DNA from: an uncultured Faecalibacterium sp. | GTDB taxonomy: Bacteria > Bacillota > Clostridia > Oscillospirales > Ruminococcaceae | Reading direction: 5' to 3' | Assembly (NCBI GenBank): GCA_934503275.1 | Contig: CAKSVD010000003.1 | Span: forward strand, 135,666 to 199,665 | Length of the DNA stretch: 64,000 bases | Shown here: piece by piece, positions 31,455 through 42,299 of the stretch | Numbering within the stretch: position 1 is the stretch's first letter | How the letters are laid out: every line of letters begins with the position of its first letter | The notes under the pieces: model-generated | Databases searched by the model: none | What the model was told of the DNA's origin: nothing | Seen by the model: only the letters and a program-made list of their open reading frames with translations | Translations under genes and position numbers: made by a program

Positions 31455-32093
31455 ATGAAGATCCTTCTCTATGGTGGCAGCTTCGACCCACCCCATAACG
31501 GACATCTGAACAACCTGCGTGCAGCGGCAGAGCGTGTGCACCCGGATAAGATCGTGGTGATGCCGGCAGGAACCTCCCCTTTTAAGGAGGGGACGAATGC
31601 CTCCGGCGCGCTGCGGCTGGAAATGTGCCGGTGCTTTGCGGCGCTGGCGCAGGAGCCCGGGATGCCGCCGCTGGAAGTAAGCGGCTGGGAGGTGGTGCAG
31701 GCCGCAGCGGGCAGCCGCAATTATACCGTGCTCACGCTGGAAATGCTGGCAAAGGAAAACCCCGGTGCTATACTGTACTTGGCCATTGGCAGCGATATGC
31801 TGCTCAGCTTTGAGGGCTGGCACCGCTGGCAGGATATCCTGCGCCTTGCGCGGGTAGTGGTCACCAGCCGGGATATCGGCGATGCCCCGGCGCTGCACGC
31901 AAAGGCAAAGCAGCTGGACCCGTCGGGCGGACGCATCCTGTTTGCCCCGGTGCAGGCGCTGCCCATGTCCAGCAGCCAGCTGCGGGCCCGGCTTGCCGCC
32001 GGAGAAGAGTGCGAAACCGAACTGCCGGAGGAAGTGCGCAGCGTCATCCGGCGGGAGGGACTATACCGGAACACAGAAGGAAGTAGCAGATAA
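31455..32093 (+). CDS. nadD: Nicotinate-nucleotide adenylyltransferase (NadD)
   Basis: NadD adenylates nicotinate mononucleotide in NAD synthesis. The 212-residue protein shows the nucleotidyltransferase motif YGGSFDPPHNGH, MPAGTSPFK, AIGSDMLLSFEGWHRW and the C-terminal MSSSQLRARLAAG of the ISSTxIR type. It is directly followed by yqeK. Confidence 0.96.
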   Translation: MKILLYGGSFDPPHNGHLNNLRAAAERVHPDKIVVMPAGTSPFKEGTNASGALRLEMCRCFAALAQEPGMPPLEVSGWEVVQAAAGSRNYTVLTLEMLAKENPGAILYLAIGSDMLLSFEGWHRWQDILRLARVVVTSRDIGDAPALHAKAKQLDPSGGRILFAPVQALPMSSSQLRARLAAGEECETELPEEVRSVIRREGLYRNTEGSSR

Positions 32094-32672
32094 ATGGATC
32101 TGAAACAGGCAAAGGAGCTTGTGCGCGGCCGCTTGAGCGATAAGCGCTACGAGCATACCATCAACGTGAAAAAAATGGCCGTCAAGCTGGCCAAGCACTA
32201 TGGCACCGACCCGGAGCAGGCCGCACTGGCTGCGCTTTTGCACGATGCCGCCAAGGAACTGCCCAAGGACGAGATGCGCGCCATCATGCAGGCGCACCCG
32301 GAATATGCGCAGGGGGGCGAAGCACGCCCCACGCCGGTGTGGCACGGCATCTGTGCCGCCATTCTGGCGCGTACGGAGTGGGGCGTTACGGACGAAGCCG
32401 TGCTCAGCGCCATCGCCTGCCATACCGCAGGCAAGGCGGGCATGACCCAGTTGGACAAGATCCTGTATCTGGCAGATATGACCAGTGCCGAGCGGGACTG
32501 GCCGGGGGTGGAAAAGCTGCGCAAGCTGGAAATGAAGGACTTAGACGCAGCCATGCTGGCAGCGCTCAGGCAGACCAACGGCTTTGTGCTGTCCGACGGC
32601 AAACCCCTTGACCCCGAGAGCAAGGCCGCCTACGAGGATATCTTAGCGCACAGCGGGCAGAATGAAGGGTGA
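32094..32672 (+). CDS. yqeK: HD-domain symmetrical Ap4A hydrolase (YqeK)
   Basis: The 192-residue HD-domain protein has RYEHTINVKKMAVKLAKHY, the metal-binding LLHDAAKELP, a histidine in VWHGICAAIL, and CHTAGKAGMTQLDKILYLADM. YqeK proteins hydrolyse diadenosine tetraphosphate to two ADP. It starts immediately after nadD and usually precedes rsfS; here an LCP gene is inserted between them. Confidence 0.93.
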   Translation: MDLKQAKELVRGRLSDKRYEHTINVKKMAVKLAKHYGTDPEQAALAALLHDAAKELPKDEMRAIMQAHPEYAQGGEARPTPVWHGICAAILARTEWGVTDEAVLSAIACHTAGKAGMTQLDKILYLADMTSAERDWPGVEKLRKLEMKDLDAAMLAALRQTNGFVLSDGKPLDPESKAAYEDILAHSGQNEG

Positions 32673-32722
32673 AAAGCCGGACACCGGTTGAAAATGGTTC
32701 CGGCCATCCCCGGATAAAACAA

Positions 32723-32751
32723 TTGCAGATTTTGCCATACCATGTTATACT
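32723..32751 (+). promoter_or_regulatory. Sigma-A promoter of the LCP gene
   Basis: TTGCAG (32723-32728) and TATACT (32746-32751) are 17 bases apart, 69 bases before the LCP start. A new transcript therefore begins after yqeK. Confidence 0.75.
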
Positions 32752-32819
32752 GAAGGATATGACAGGTCTGCAGGTAAAAAACTCTGCAGAGCAGTGAAAA
32801 GCTGGAGGATACAAAAAGC

Positions 32820-34196
32820 ATGAGCCAGACGCCACGCCATATCAATACAGACCGCTCACTCGGCCGCCCGGATCAGGCAGCCAGTGCTTCCCGCCCCACG
32901 CCGGAGCAGCAGAATACCCGCAGCACTGCCGGGGCGCAGCACGCCGCACCTCCCCGCCGCCCGGCACAGCCCGACATGGGCGGGGACGGTGCACCGCGCC
33001 GCCGCAAAAAGAAGAAAAAGACCCCGCTGTGGCTGCCCTTTGCCATCGTGATGGGTGTGATCGCCGTGATCTCCGGTGTGGTGGTGTACGGCGTGAGCCT
33101 TGTGAACAAGGTGGAGGACAGCATCCGCCCGGCAGAAAGCGCCCCCTCCATCGTGCAGGAGATCCAGACTGCCGAGGAATACAAGGGCGATGTGGTCAAC
33201 ATTCTGGTCTGCGGCATCGACTTTGAAGAGGGCCGCACCTACAGCGACGCCAGTTCCAACGACGGTATGACGGATATGATCCTGTATTGCCAGTTCGATA
33301 TCAAGGGCGGTGCGCTGCGGATGCTGCAGATTCCCCGCAACACGCTGGTGACCACCCAGAACCGCAAGCTTACCCTCTCCAACGGCAAGACCTATGCCGT
33401 TTCCAACTACCAGATCAACTCGGTGGCACTTTCCAACGGCGGCAGCATTGCCGCGCTGGCAGATGTCATCTACGACCAGTACCACCTGCCCATCGACTAC
33501 TATGTCACGATTGATATGCAGGCACTGGTGGAAATGGTGGATAACTTCGGCGGCATCGAGGTGTATATCCCCCGGGATATGTCCTACGGCGGCAGTAAAC
33601 TGCTGAAGGGCTACCGCAATCTGGACGGTGCCTCGGCGGAGTTCTTTGTGCGCTGCCGCCACGGCGACGGCTACGCAAACTCTGATATCGACCGCTTGAA
33701 TATGCAGCGCTACTTCTACGCAGGCCTGTTCAAGCGCGCCCGCGCCATGGGCATTACCGATATCCTGAACCAGCTGCCGCTGATATTCAAGGACTATATC
33801 CACACGGATATGGATATCACCACCATCGCAAAGCTGCTGGCGTCCTTCCTTAAGATCGACAGCTCCAATATCATTCTGGCGCAGACGCCGGTGTTCATGG
33901 GTGTGCCCAACGTGGGCAAGACCGACTCCTTTGCCGGCTATTCCTGCGTGGTGCCGGATGCCGGCTCCATCGCAAATCTGCTCAACCAGTATTTCTGCAC
34001 CTACACCGGCCCGGTGGAGGTAAGCGAGTTGCACATGGTCACCGACCAGTGGCCCCACGGCAGCGCATCCACCGATGCCAACGTGCAGTATATGGGACGC
34101 ATCGATAAGGAATCTGACGACGCCATCCTCGGCGGCGATACCGACCTTTCCGGCGCTGTGACCACCGATGGTCAGGCAGCGGGCACCGGACAGTAA
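32820..34196 (+). CDS. LytR-CpsA-Psr (LCP) family cell-wall ligase
   Basis: LCP enzymes transfer glycopolymers from lipid carriers to peptidoglycan outside the membrane. The 458-residue protein has a disordered basic N-terminus (about 1-75, with RRRKKKKK), a membrane segment (about 77-100) and an extracellular LCP domain: VVNILVCGIDFEE, MLQIPRNTLV, MVDNFGGIEVYIPRDM, and RCRHGDGYANSDIDRLNMQR. The start is ATG 32820 after a GGAGG site. It interrupts the usual yqeK-rsfS pair. Confidence 0.93.
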   Translation: MSQTPRHINTDRSLGRPDQAASASRPTPEQQNTRSTAGAQHAAPPRRPAQPDMGGDGAPRRRKKKKKTPLWLPFAIVMGVIAVISGVVVYGVSLVNKVEDSIRPAESAPSIVQEIQTAEEYKGDVVNILVCGIDFEEGRTYSDASSNDGMTDMILYCQFDIKGGALRMLQIPRNTLVTTQNRKLTLSNGKTYAVSNYQINSVALSNGGSIAALADVIYDQYHLPIDYYVTIDMQALVEMVDNFGGIEVYIPRDMSYGGSKLLKGYRNLDGASAEFFVRCRHGDGYANSDIDRLNMQRYFYAGLFKRARAMGITDILNQLPLIFKDYIHTDMDITTIAKLLASFLKIDSSNIILAQTPVFMGVPNVGKTDSFAGYSCVVPDAGSIANLLNQYFCTYTGPVEVSELHMVTDQWPHGSASTDANVQYMGRIDKESDDAILGGDTDLSGAVTTDGQAAGTGQ

Positions 34197-34258
34197 CAAC
34201 AGAAAACAACGCCCTGCACACCGGGTGCGGGGGATGTTCCGACAGAAGGGAGAAACAT

Positions 34259-34642
34259 ATGGATAATTTCAACGACAGCAAGGCGCTTGCCATTGAGATC
34301 GCCAAGATTTTGGACAAGAAGAAGGCGCAGGATGTGCGGGTGCTCAAGGTGGAAAGCCTGACCGTCCTGACCGATTACTTCGTCATTGCCTCTGGTACCT
34401 CCACTACGCAGGTGGCCTCTCTGGCAGATGAGGTGGAGTACGAGCTTTCGCAGAAGGGTCTGGAACCCTATAGCACCGAGGGCCACGACACCAAGAACTG
34501 GGTGCTGCTGGATTACTCTAACGTCATCGTGCACGTCTTTGTGCCCAACAGCCGCGCCTACTATGATCTGGAGCACCTGTGGGCAGACGGCGAGCCGGTG
34601 GACATCTCGGAGTACCTGACCCCGGATAGCAGCATTGAATAA
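34259..34642 (+). CDS. rsfS: Ribosomal silencing factor RsfS
   Basis: RsfS binds L14 and blocks subunit joining under starvation. The 127-residue protein matches the family: LAIEIAKILDKKKAQDVRVL, LTDYFVIASGTSTTQVASLADEVE, and NWVLLDYSNVIVHVFVPNSRAYYDLEHLW. GAAGGGAG precedes ATG 34259. Confidence 0.95.
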   Translation: MDNFNDSKALAIEIAKILDKKKAQDVRVLKVESLTVLTDYFVIASGTSTTQVASLADEVEYELSQKGLEPYSTEGHDTKNWVLLDYSNVIVHVFVPNSRAYYDLEHLWADGEPVDISEYLTPDSSIE

Positions 34643-34710
34643 TTAAGGCAAACAGGTCTACCTCCGGTAAAAGTCCTCTTTGTGATTGCGGCGCAATAGG
34701 GAAAGTTGGC

Positions 34711-34768
34711 AAAAACTTCCCCTTGGGGGAGTTGGCAGGGCGAATGCCCTGACAGAGAGGGTTTATAC
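34711..34768 (+). repeat. Palindromic intergenic repeat, family 2, copy 3
   Basis: AACTTCCCC-TTG-GGGGAGTT is followed by GGCAGGGC-GAAT-GCCCTGAC and GAGAGGGTTT, the same layout as copies 1 and 2 near rnc. CCGGTAAA upstream and TTTATACCGG downstream may add an outer stem. It lies between rsfS and leuS. Confidence 0.7.
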
Positions 34769-34839
34769 CGGAAGTACCTTGAAAGCATACACACCCCAAG
34801 CAACGGTATTTTGGTTAAAGTCTGGAGCTGATTACAAAC

Positions 34840-37389
<2,550 letters not shown>

Positions 37390-37518
37390 GAACTGCTGCT
37401 CCGCTGAATAAGCGTGAACATATCATCACCCGCAGAGGCGGACCCGGCGCAGGAAACACCCGGGGGCGTCTGTTCAAAAATCTTTCAAAAGTTTTGAGCA
37501 AAAACTTTCAAAAAAAGG

Positions 37519-37547
37519 TTGACGAACCGGATAAAATGCGCTATACT
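37519..37547 (+). promoter_or_regulatory. Sigma-A promoter of rpsU
   Basis: TTGACG (37519-37524) and TATACT (37542-37547) are 17 bases apart, 64 bases before rpsU. Confidence 0.85.
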
Positions 37548-37610
37548 GTCTACTGTTAGTTACCATGTAACAACGAAATTCCTGCCTCACGGTCCAAGGG
37601 AGGGAATAAG

Positions 37611-37787
37611 ATGTCGGAAATTCGTGTTAAAGAGGGCGAGTCGCTGGAAAGCGCACTGCGTCGCTTCAAGCGCAGCACTGCTCGCAGCGGTGTGCTCGCA
37701 GAGGTTCGTAAGCGCGAGGCTTACGAGAAGCCGTCTGTTAAGCGCAAGAAGAAGTCCGAAGCAGCCCGCAAGCGCAAGTTCAAGTAA
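37611..37787 (+). CDS. rpsU: 30S ribosomal protein S21
   Basis: The 58-codon frame ([20 protein letters not shown], then [20 protein letters not shown], ending KRKFK) matches S21 over its full length. A GGGAGGGAA site precedes ATG 37611. It is short enough to be missed by length-filtered gene finding. A terminator follows. Confidence 0.97.
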   Translation: MSEIRVKEGESLESALRRFKRSTARSGVLAEVRKREAYEKPSVKRKKKSEAARKRKFK

Positions 37788-37843
37788 TTGATTGCTTGGA
37801 ATCGCACGTTGCTTTAGATTTTAAACGCGTTGCTAACGCCGAT

Positions 37844-37880
37844 GTAGGGGAGCCTGTTTATGCAGGTTCCCCTATTTTCA
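37844..37880 (+). terminator. Terminator after rpsU
   Basis: TAGGGGA(G)CCTG pairs with CAGG(T)TCCCCTA and is followed by TTTTCATTTT. Confidence 0.85.
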
Positions 37881-37923
37881 TTTTAAAGCTGCTTTGCGCA
37901 GGGCAGACTGAGAGGGTCTATTT

Positions 37924-38427
37924 ATGCTCATTACCCCCGAATATGTTTTTAAGGACGTTACCCACATCACGCCGGAATGGCTTGCCGCCAAGGGCATCAC
38001 GGCTCTGGTGCTGGATATCGACAACACCCTGACCGCAGACCGCAGTCAGGAACTGCCGGAGGAGGTGGCCGCGTGGCTTGCCGCCATGCGCAAGGCCGGG
38101 GTAAAGCTGACCATCGTCTCCAACGGCGCAGAAAAGCGGGTGCGCCCCTTTGCTGAAAAGCTGGGCCTTGCCTATCTGTATCGCGCCGCCAAACCCCTGC
38201 CTTTTGCGCTGATGGCGGCGCAGCACCGCATGGGCGTGAAGCACCGCCAGATGGCCATGGTGGGCGACCAGCTTTACGCCGACCGCATGGTGGCGGCGCT
38301 GTACGGCATTCCCGGGCTGATGGTCATCCCCCGCGGACCGGATTTGGGTGCACAGGTCATCCTCAAGCGCAAGTGGGAAAAAAAGCACTGGCAAAAGTAC
38401 TACGACAGAGGAGGTAAGACCCTGTGA
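37924..38427 (+). CDS. yqeG: YqeG family HAD-type phosphatase
   Basis: The 167-residue protein is a HAD IIIA phosphatase of the YqeG family. Visible motifs are I (LVLDIDNTLTADR), II (LTIVSNG) and III/IV (MAMVGDQLYADRMVA). Substrate is unknown. GTGAG overlap joins it to the next gene, whose GTG 38424 lies across its stop. Confidence 0.92.
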   Translation: MLITPEYVFKDVTHITPEWLAAKGITALVLDIDNTLTADRSQELPEEVAAWLAAMRKAGVKLTIVSNGAEKRVRPFAEKLGLAYLYRAAKPLPFALMAAQHRMGVKHRQMAMVGDQLYADRMVAALYGIPGLMVIPRGPDLGAQVILKRKWEKKHWQKYYDRGGKTL

Positions 38428-39293
38428 GCGAAGCTTGGAACATCCGGTTCGGCACCGCAGGCACCAGCGACAGCTTTGCTGCCCAAGGCTACAAAAGCAG
38501 CTTGGATGTGCCGGAGTACACCGCAAAAATGGGGCTGAACGCCTTTGAGTACCAGTGCGGGCGCGGGGTGCGTCTGGGGCTGGATAAGGCCGCCCGCATG
38601 GCTGCCCTTGCCGCCCAGCAGGATATCCTGTTCAGCGTCCACGCACCTTATTATATCAGTATGTCCAGTCTGGAAGAGGACAAGCGGCTGAACAGCATCC
38701 AGTACCTGCTGCAAAGCGCGGCGGTGTGCCGGGCGCTGGGCGGCAGACGCATCATCTTCCACTCCGGCAGCTGTGGCAAGCAGAGCCGGGAAGCCGCGCT
38801 GGAAAAGGCGCTGGATACCATGCGCCGCGCCGTGGCTGCGCTGGACGAGGCAGGCTTTGAGGATATGACCCTGTGCCCGGAGACCATGGGCAAGGTGGGG
38901 CAGCTGGGCACGCTGGACGAGGTGCTGACGCTGTGCGGCGTGGACAGCCGCATCACCCCCTGTATCGACTTCGGACATCTGAACGCCCGCACGCTGGGCG
39001 GCATCCGGACCAAGGCAGACTACGCCGCCATTCTGGACCGCATGGCTGAGGTGCTGGGCGATGACCGCGCCCGGCAGTTCCATGTGCACTTTTCCCGCAT
39101 CGAGTACTCAGCGGGCGGCGAAAAGCGCCACTGGACCTTTGCCGATACCCAGTTCGGCCCGGAGCCCCAGCCCCTGATGGAGTTGCTGGCACAGCGTCAG
39201 CTGACGCCGGTGGTCATCTGCGAGAGTGCGGGCACGCAGGCCGAGGATGCGCAGATGATGCAGCAAATGTACCGCGCAGCGCGGAATGTGTAA
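38424..39293 (+). CDS. Endonuclease IV-like TIM-barrel protein
   Basis: The 289-residue protein resembles AP endonuclease family 2 (Nfo) with its metal ligands: FSVHAPYYISM, IIFHSGSCG, LCPETMGKVGQLG, CIDFGHLNAR, FHVHFSRIEYS and VVICESA. Endonuclease IV cuts 5' to abasic sites with three zinc ions. The family also includes sugar isomerase-like barrels, so DNA repair is likely but not certain. The start is GTG 38424, four bases into the yqeG stop overlap, with GAGGAGG upstream. Confidence 0.85.
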   Translation: MSEAWNIRFGTAGTSDSFAAQGYKSSLDVPEYTAKMGLNAFEYQCGRGVRLGLDKAARMAALAAQQDILFSVHAPYYISMSSLEEDKRLNSIQYLLQSAAVCRALGGRRIIFHSGSCGKQSREAALEKALDTMRRAVAALDEAGFEDMTLCPETMGKVGQLGTLDEVLTLCGVDSRITPCIDFGHLNARTLGGIRTKADYAAILDRMAEVLGDDRARQFHVHFSRIEYSAGGEKRHWTFADTQFGPEPQPLMELLAQRQLTPVVICESAGTQAEDAQMMQQMYRAARNV

Positions 39294-39332
39294 AAGATTT
39301 TGTGTTTTTATCGTCTTTTTTGCCCAAACCCC

Positions 39333-39361
39333 TTGCCAAACAGGGGCAGATTGGGTAAAAT
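39333..39361 (+). promoter_or_regulatory. Sigma-A promoter of efp
   Basis: TTGCCA (39333-39338) and TAAAAT (39356-39361) are 17 bases apart, 52 bases before efp. Confidence 0.75.
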
Positions 39362-39412
39362 AAATAGAGATATGCGTTAAGCATCTGAGATTAAATTTAT
39401 GGAGGAATTCCT

Positions 39413-39970
39413 ATGATTTCTGCAGGCGAGTTTCGCAATGGCGTGACCTTTGAGCAGGACGGCCAGGTTCTTCAGGTCGTTGAGTTCCAGCACGTCAAGC
39501 CCGGCAAGGGCGCTGCCTTTGTCCGCACCAAGACCAAGAACGTGATCACCGGCTCTGTGGTTGAGACCAGCTACAACCCCACCGCAAAGTTCCCGCAGGC
39601 TTTCATCGAGCGCAAGGACGTGACCTACAGCTATGAGGATGGCGATCTGTACCACTTCATGGACAACGAGACTTACGATGACATCCCCGTCAACGCAAGC
39701 GATGTGCCCGATAACTTCAAGTTCTGCAAGGAGAACGAGCTGTGCAAGCTGCTGAGCTACAAGGGCAAGGTGTTCAGCGTTGAGATCCCCAACTTCATCG
39801 AGCTGGAAGTCACCCAGACCGAGCCGGGTGTCAAGGGCAACACTGCTACCAACACCCTGAAGCCCGCTACCGTTGAGACTGGCGCCGAGATCCGTGTGCC
39901 TCTGTTCATCAACGAGGGCGATCACATCCGCATCGATACCCGCACCGGCGAGTATATGGAGCGCGTCTGA
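39413..39970 (+). CDS. efp: Elongation factor P
   Basis: EF-P rescues ribosomes stalled at polyproline. The 185-residue protein has three beta domains, with the modifiable residue as K32 in VKPGKGAAF and the C-terminal [18 protein letters not shown] lysine in that loop is shared with EF-P proteins that do not carry rhamnosyl-arginine. No modification enzyme is in the window. TGGAGG precedes ATG 39413. Confidence 0.97.
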   Translation: MISAGEFRNGVTFEQDGQVLQVVEFQHVKPGKGAAFVRTKTKNVITGSVVETSYNPTAKFPQAFIERKDVTYSYEDGDLYHFMDNETYDDIPVNASDVPDNFKFCKENELCKLLSYKGKVFSVEIPNFIELEVTQTEPGVKGNTATNTLKPATVETGAEIRVPLFINEGDHIRIDTRTGEYMERV

Positions 39971-39991
39971 TCATTTGTCGCATACCGGGCA

Positions 39992-40017
39992 GCGGGCAAC
40001 CGTTTGCCCGGTTTTTT
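39992..40017 (+). terminator. Terminator after efp
   Basis: CGGGCAA pairs with TTGCCCG and is followed by GTTTTTTG. The next gene starts 28 bases later, so it may be partial. Confidence 0.78.
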
Positions 40018-40044
40018 GTATGATAAGTTAGGAGGGCATTTCAG

Positions 40045-40638
40045 ATGGAACTGAACAAGAAGGCAGCCTACCTGCAGGGCTTAGTGGACGGTCTGGGCGT
40101 GGATGAAAGCACTAAAGAGGGCAAGATCATCAAGGCCATGGCTGCGCTGCTGGGCGAGATGGCCGATGCCATTGCCGCCATGGACGAGGATCTGACCCAC
40201 GCCTACGACCAGATCAACGATCTGAGCGAGGAACTGGAGGATCTGGAGGCCGACCTGTACGAGGACGAGGATGCCGAGGACGAGGATGCCGAGGACGAGG
40301 ACGACGACGCAGCCGACGAGGATGAGGATGCGGGAGATGATGACATCGCCAGCGAGCCCTTCTACGAGGTAGCCTGCCCCGCCTGCGGCGAGACTGTCTA
40401 CGTCAGCGAGGATGATCTGGATGCAGGCGAAGCCAACTGCGCCCACTGCGGTGTGACCTTTGAGGTCGCACTGGAAGGCGACGAGGAGGACGAAGCCAAG
40501 GACGCCCCTGTGCAGTACGAGGTGACCTGCCCCGCCTGCGGAAAGACCGCCGTATTTGAGGAGGATGAGCTGCTGGACGGTGCACCCAAGTGCCCCAACT
40601 GCGGCGAGCCGCTGGACTTTGAGGTGACTGAGGAGTAA
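40045..40638 (+). CDS. CD1247-like N-terminal domain protein with two zinc ribbons
   Basis: The 197-residue protein begins with a helical domain (KAAYLQGLVDGLGVDESTKE) that I recognise as the CD1247-type domain often found after efp in Clostridia. A very acidic linker (about 70-105, repeats of EDEDAED) leads to two zinc ribbons: CPACGETVYV...CAHC and CPACGKTAVF...CPNC. The function is unknown; zinc ribbons and an acidic linker suggest a protein or RNA partner. GGAGG precedes ATG 40045. Confidence 0.85.
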   Translation: MELNKKAAYLQGLVDGLGVDESTKEGKIIKAMAALLGEMADAIAAMDEDLTHAYDQINDLSEELEDLEADLYEDEDAEDEDAEDEDDDAADEDEDAGDDDIASEPFYEVACPACGETVYVSEDDLDAGEANCAHCGVTFEVALEGDEEDEAKDAPVQYEVTCPACGKTAVFEEDELLDGAPKCPNCGEPLDFEVTEE

Positions 40639-40663
40639 ACGCTTCTTCATCGCCCGTGAAAAG

Positions 40664-40760
40664 GCAATTTTGGAAAATCCGCAGATTTTCCAAAATTGCA
40701 ATCTAAAAAAGAAATTCCTATGAATATGGCCAAAGCGCACGCGAAGGCCATTCCAAATCG
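40664..40760 (+). repeat. Two-hairpin repeat, family 1, copy B
   Basis: Hairpin 1 is GCAATTTTGGAAAATC, loop CGCA, then the exact complement. After 27 bases hairpin 2 is TGGCC, AAAGCGCACGCGAA, GGCCA, then TTCCAAATCG. This copy lies between convergent genes, so an upstream-leader role does not fit it. Confidence 0.88.
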
Positions 40761-40773
40761 TCCCTGTAAAAAC

Positions 40774-40809
40774 GCAATGCCGGGCAGTCCGCAGACTGTC
40801 CGGCATTGT
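40774..40809. repeat. Extra 16-bp hairpin with CGCA loop beside repeat copy B
   Basis: GCAATGCCGGGCAGTC, loop CGCA, GACTGTCCGGCATTGT: again 16-4-16, with two G-U pairs. It begins 13 bases after copy B and may be a further module of the same family, or the terminator of the convergent genes. Confidence 0.7.
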
Positions 40810-40824
40810 TCATTTTAATTTGGT

Positions 40825-41112
40825 TCAGCGGTTCTCATTAGCCTTCTGCAGCCAGATGCCGCCGATGTCCAGCGCATTATACAGGCCGTGCTTGGTGGTC
40901 TGACGCGCTACGCGCTCCTGCGGTGCCTTGGTGGTATCCGTAGAAAGCAGCATCAGGTGTACCTTGTCGGCTACCTGCTGCTCGCCCACCGGGGTGGTGG
41001 TCAAAATCTGCAGATACAGCACATAGGGATCGGTCATGCTGCCGTAATACAGCTCGTTGTCCTTGCGGACGAGGGGCTTGCCTTTATAAGTCAGTTTCGG
41101 TGTATATGCCAT
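40825..41112 (-). CDS. Conserved-looking hypothetical protein, 95 aa
   Basis: I do not recognise this protein. It reads MAYTPKLTYKGKPLVRKDNE, then a possible beta-rich middle (YVLYLQILTTTP), and ends in GLYNALDIGGIWLQKANENR. There is no signal peptide, membrane segment or cysteine. A GGGAGG site precedes ATG 41112, and a minus-strand extended -10 (TGTTATACT, around 41144-41152) lies upstream, so it looks like a genuine monocistronic gene. It is convergent with the zinc-ribbon gene. Confidence 0.75.
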   Translation of the reverse strand: MAYTPKLTYKGKPLVRKDNELYYGSMTDPYVLYLQILTTTPVGEQQVADKVHLMLLSTDTTKAPQERVARQTTKHGLYNALDIGGIWLQKANENR

Positions 41113-41334
41113 CGTGAAAGCCTCCCTGTCGTTTGATTCATCTTAGTATAACACATCCTGCCTATGGGATGCAAGCGTTTGCGGCAGGGCTGTGTCGGTT
41201 TTGCACCAAAACTGCTCCGCATCGTGCAAAACCGGCGGCGCATTTTTTGGCAAATGGGGCTTGCTGTTGGGTGCAGTTATGCTATACTATAAATAGAACA
41301 GCCCGTACTCCGGGCCGGAAGCGAGGGAACGACA

Positions 41335-42234
41335 ATGGCAGATTATCAGGAATACCGGCGGCGCATCCTGCACCGGCGCTGGCGCAGGGTGTTTATCATC
41401 GTTGCCCTTCTGGCGCTTCTGGCTCTGCTGGGAGCCATCGGCATCCTGTGGAAGGTGCTGCACCGGGAGCGCGTGGATACCACCCTGAGCCAGAACACCA
41501 TTCTGCGGCAGGTGACCACGGACAACACGTGGAACACGGTCAGCTACCCGCTGGCGCGGCAGCTGCGGGTGCAGACGCTGGAGGACAGTACGGAAACCGC
41601 GCTAGACTTCCGCATGGCAGCGCTGCCAGCCAGCGCCCCGGTGGAAAAAAGCTGGTTTGCGCAGGCCAGCTTTGTGGGCGACAGCCTAACGCAGGGCTTG
41701 CAGATCTACGATACCGGTCTGCCCGGGGCGCAGTTCTGCGCCTATAAGGGGGTAGGCCCCAACGCCTTTGTCAACGGCACCAGCTGCAAACGGGTGGACG
41801 GCGTGACAGAGATCCCACTGGACGCCTTGACCGCCCAGCAGCCCAAGGCTGTCTATGTACTGCTGGGCAGCAATGTGCTGGGGCGGGACACCGACTACAC
41901 CAGCTTTCTGACCTACTACCGTCTGATGCTGGATATGATCAGTCAGGCGCTGCCGGACACAAAAATTTATGTACAGTCCATCACGCCGGTGCGTCCGGAG
42001 GTGAGCGCGCAGGCAAACCACGCAGGGCTGAACCGCGACCGCCTGTGCCACATCAACAACGAGTTGGCCGCCATTGCACTGGAAAAGAACTGCTACTTCC
42101 TCAACCTTTGGGAGGTACTGGCGGACGAAAACGGCGATCTGATCGAAAGCTATGCCCAGCCGGACGGCTACCATATCAAGCCGGAGGGCTACGCCGCATG
42201 GGTGGACTACCTTTGCAGCCACACCATGGAGTGA
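41335..42234 (+). CDS. Membrane-anchored SGNH/GDSL hydrolase
   Basis: The 299-residue protein has a basic cytoplasmic start, one membrane segment (about 18-42) and an extracellular SGNH domain. Visible blocks are I (FVGDSLTQG with the serine nucleophile), III (LLGSNVLGRDTD) and V (PDGYHIKPEG with the Asp-His pair). Such enzymes deacylate or deacetylate cell-wall and surface glycans. The target is unknown. A promoter with TATACT near 41283 lies upstream. Confidence 0.88.
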   Translation: MADYQEYRRRILHRRWRRVFIIVALLALLALLGAIGILWKVLHRERVDTTLSQNTILRQVTTDNTWNTVSYPLARQLRVQTLEDSTETALDFRMAALPASAPVEKSWFAQASFVGDSLTQGLQIYDTGLPGAQFCAYKGVGPNAFVNGTSCKRVDGVTEIPLDALTAQQPKAVYVLLGSNVLGRDTDYTSFLTYYRLMLDMISQALPDTKIYVQSITPVRPEVSAQANHAGLNRDRLCHINNELAAIALEKNCYFLNLWEVLADENGDLIESYAQPDGYHIKPEGYAAWVDYLCSHTME

Positions 42235-42246
42235 AAAAGAACATAC

Positions 42247-42278
42247 AAAAGGCGCTGTCCTTGCGGACAGCGCCTTTT
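42247..42278. terminator. Bidirectional terminator between the SGNH gene and fhs
   Basis: AAAAGGCGCTGTCC, loop TTGC, GGACAGCGCCTTTT: a perfect 14-bp stem between convergent genes. Confidence 0.93.
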
Positions 42279-42299
42279 GTGTTTTATCAGGCTTTTTTA

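Noticed and set aside
34643..34839. T-box riboswitch before leuS
   Set aside because: No T-box sequence or specifier stem-loop was found; the structure present is a family 2 palindromic repeat.
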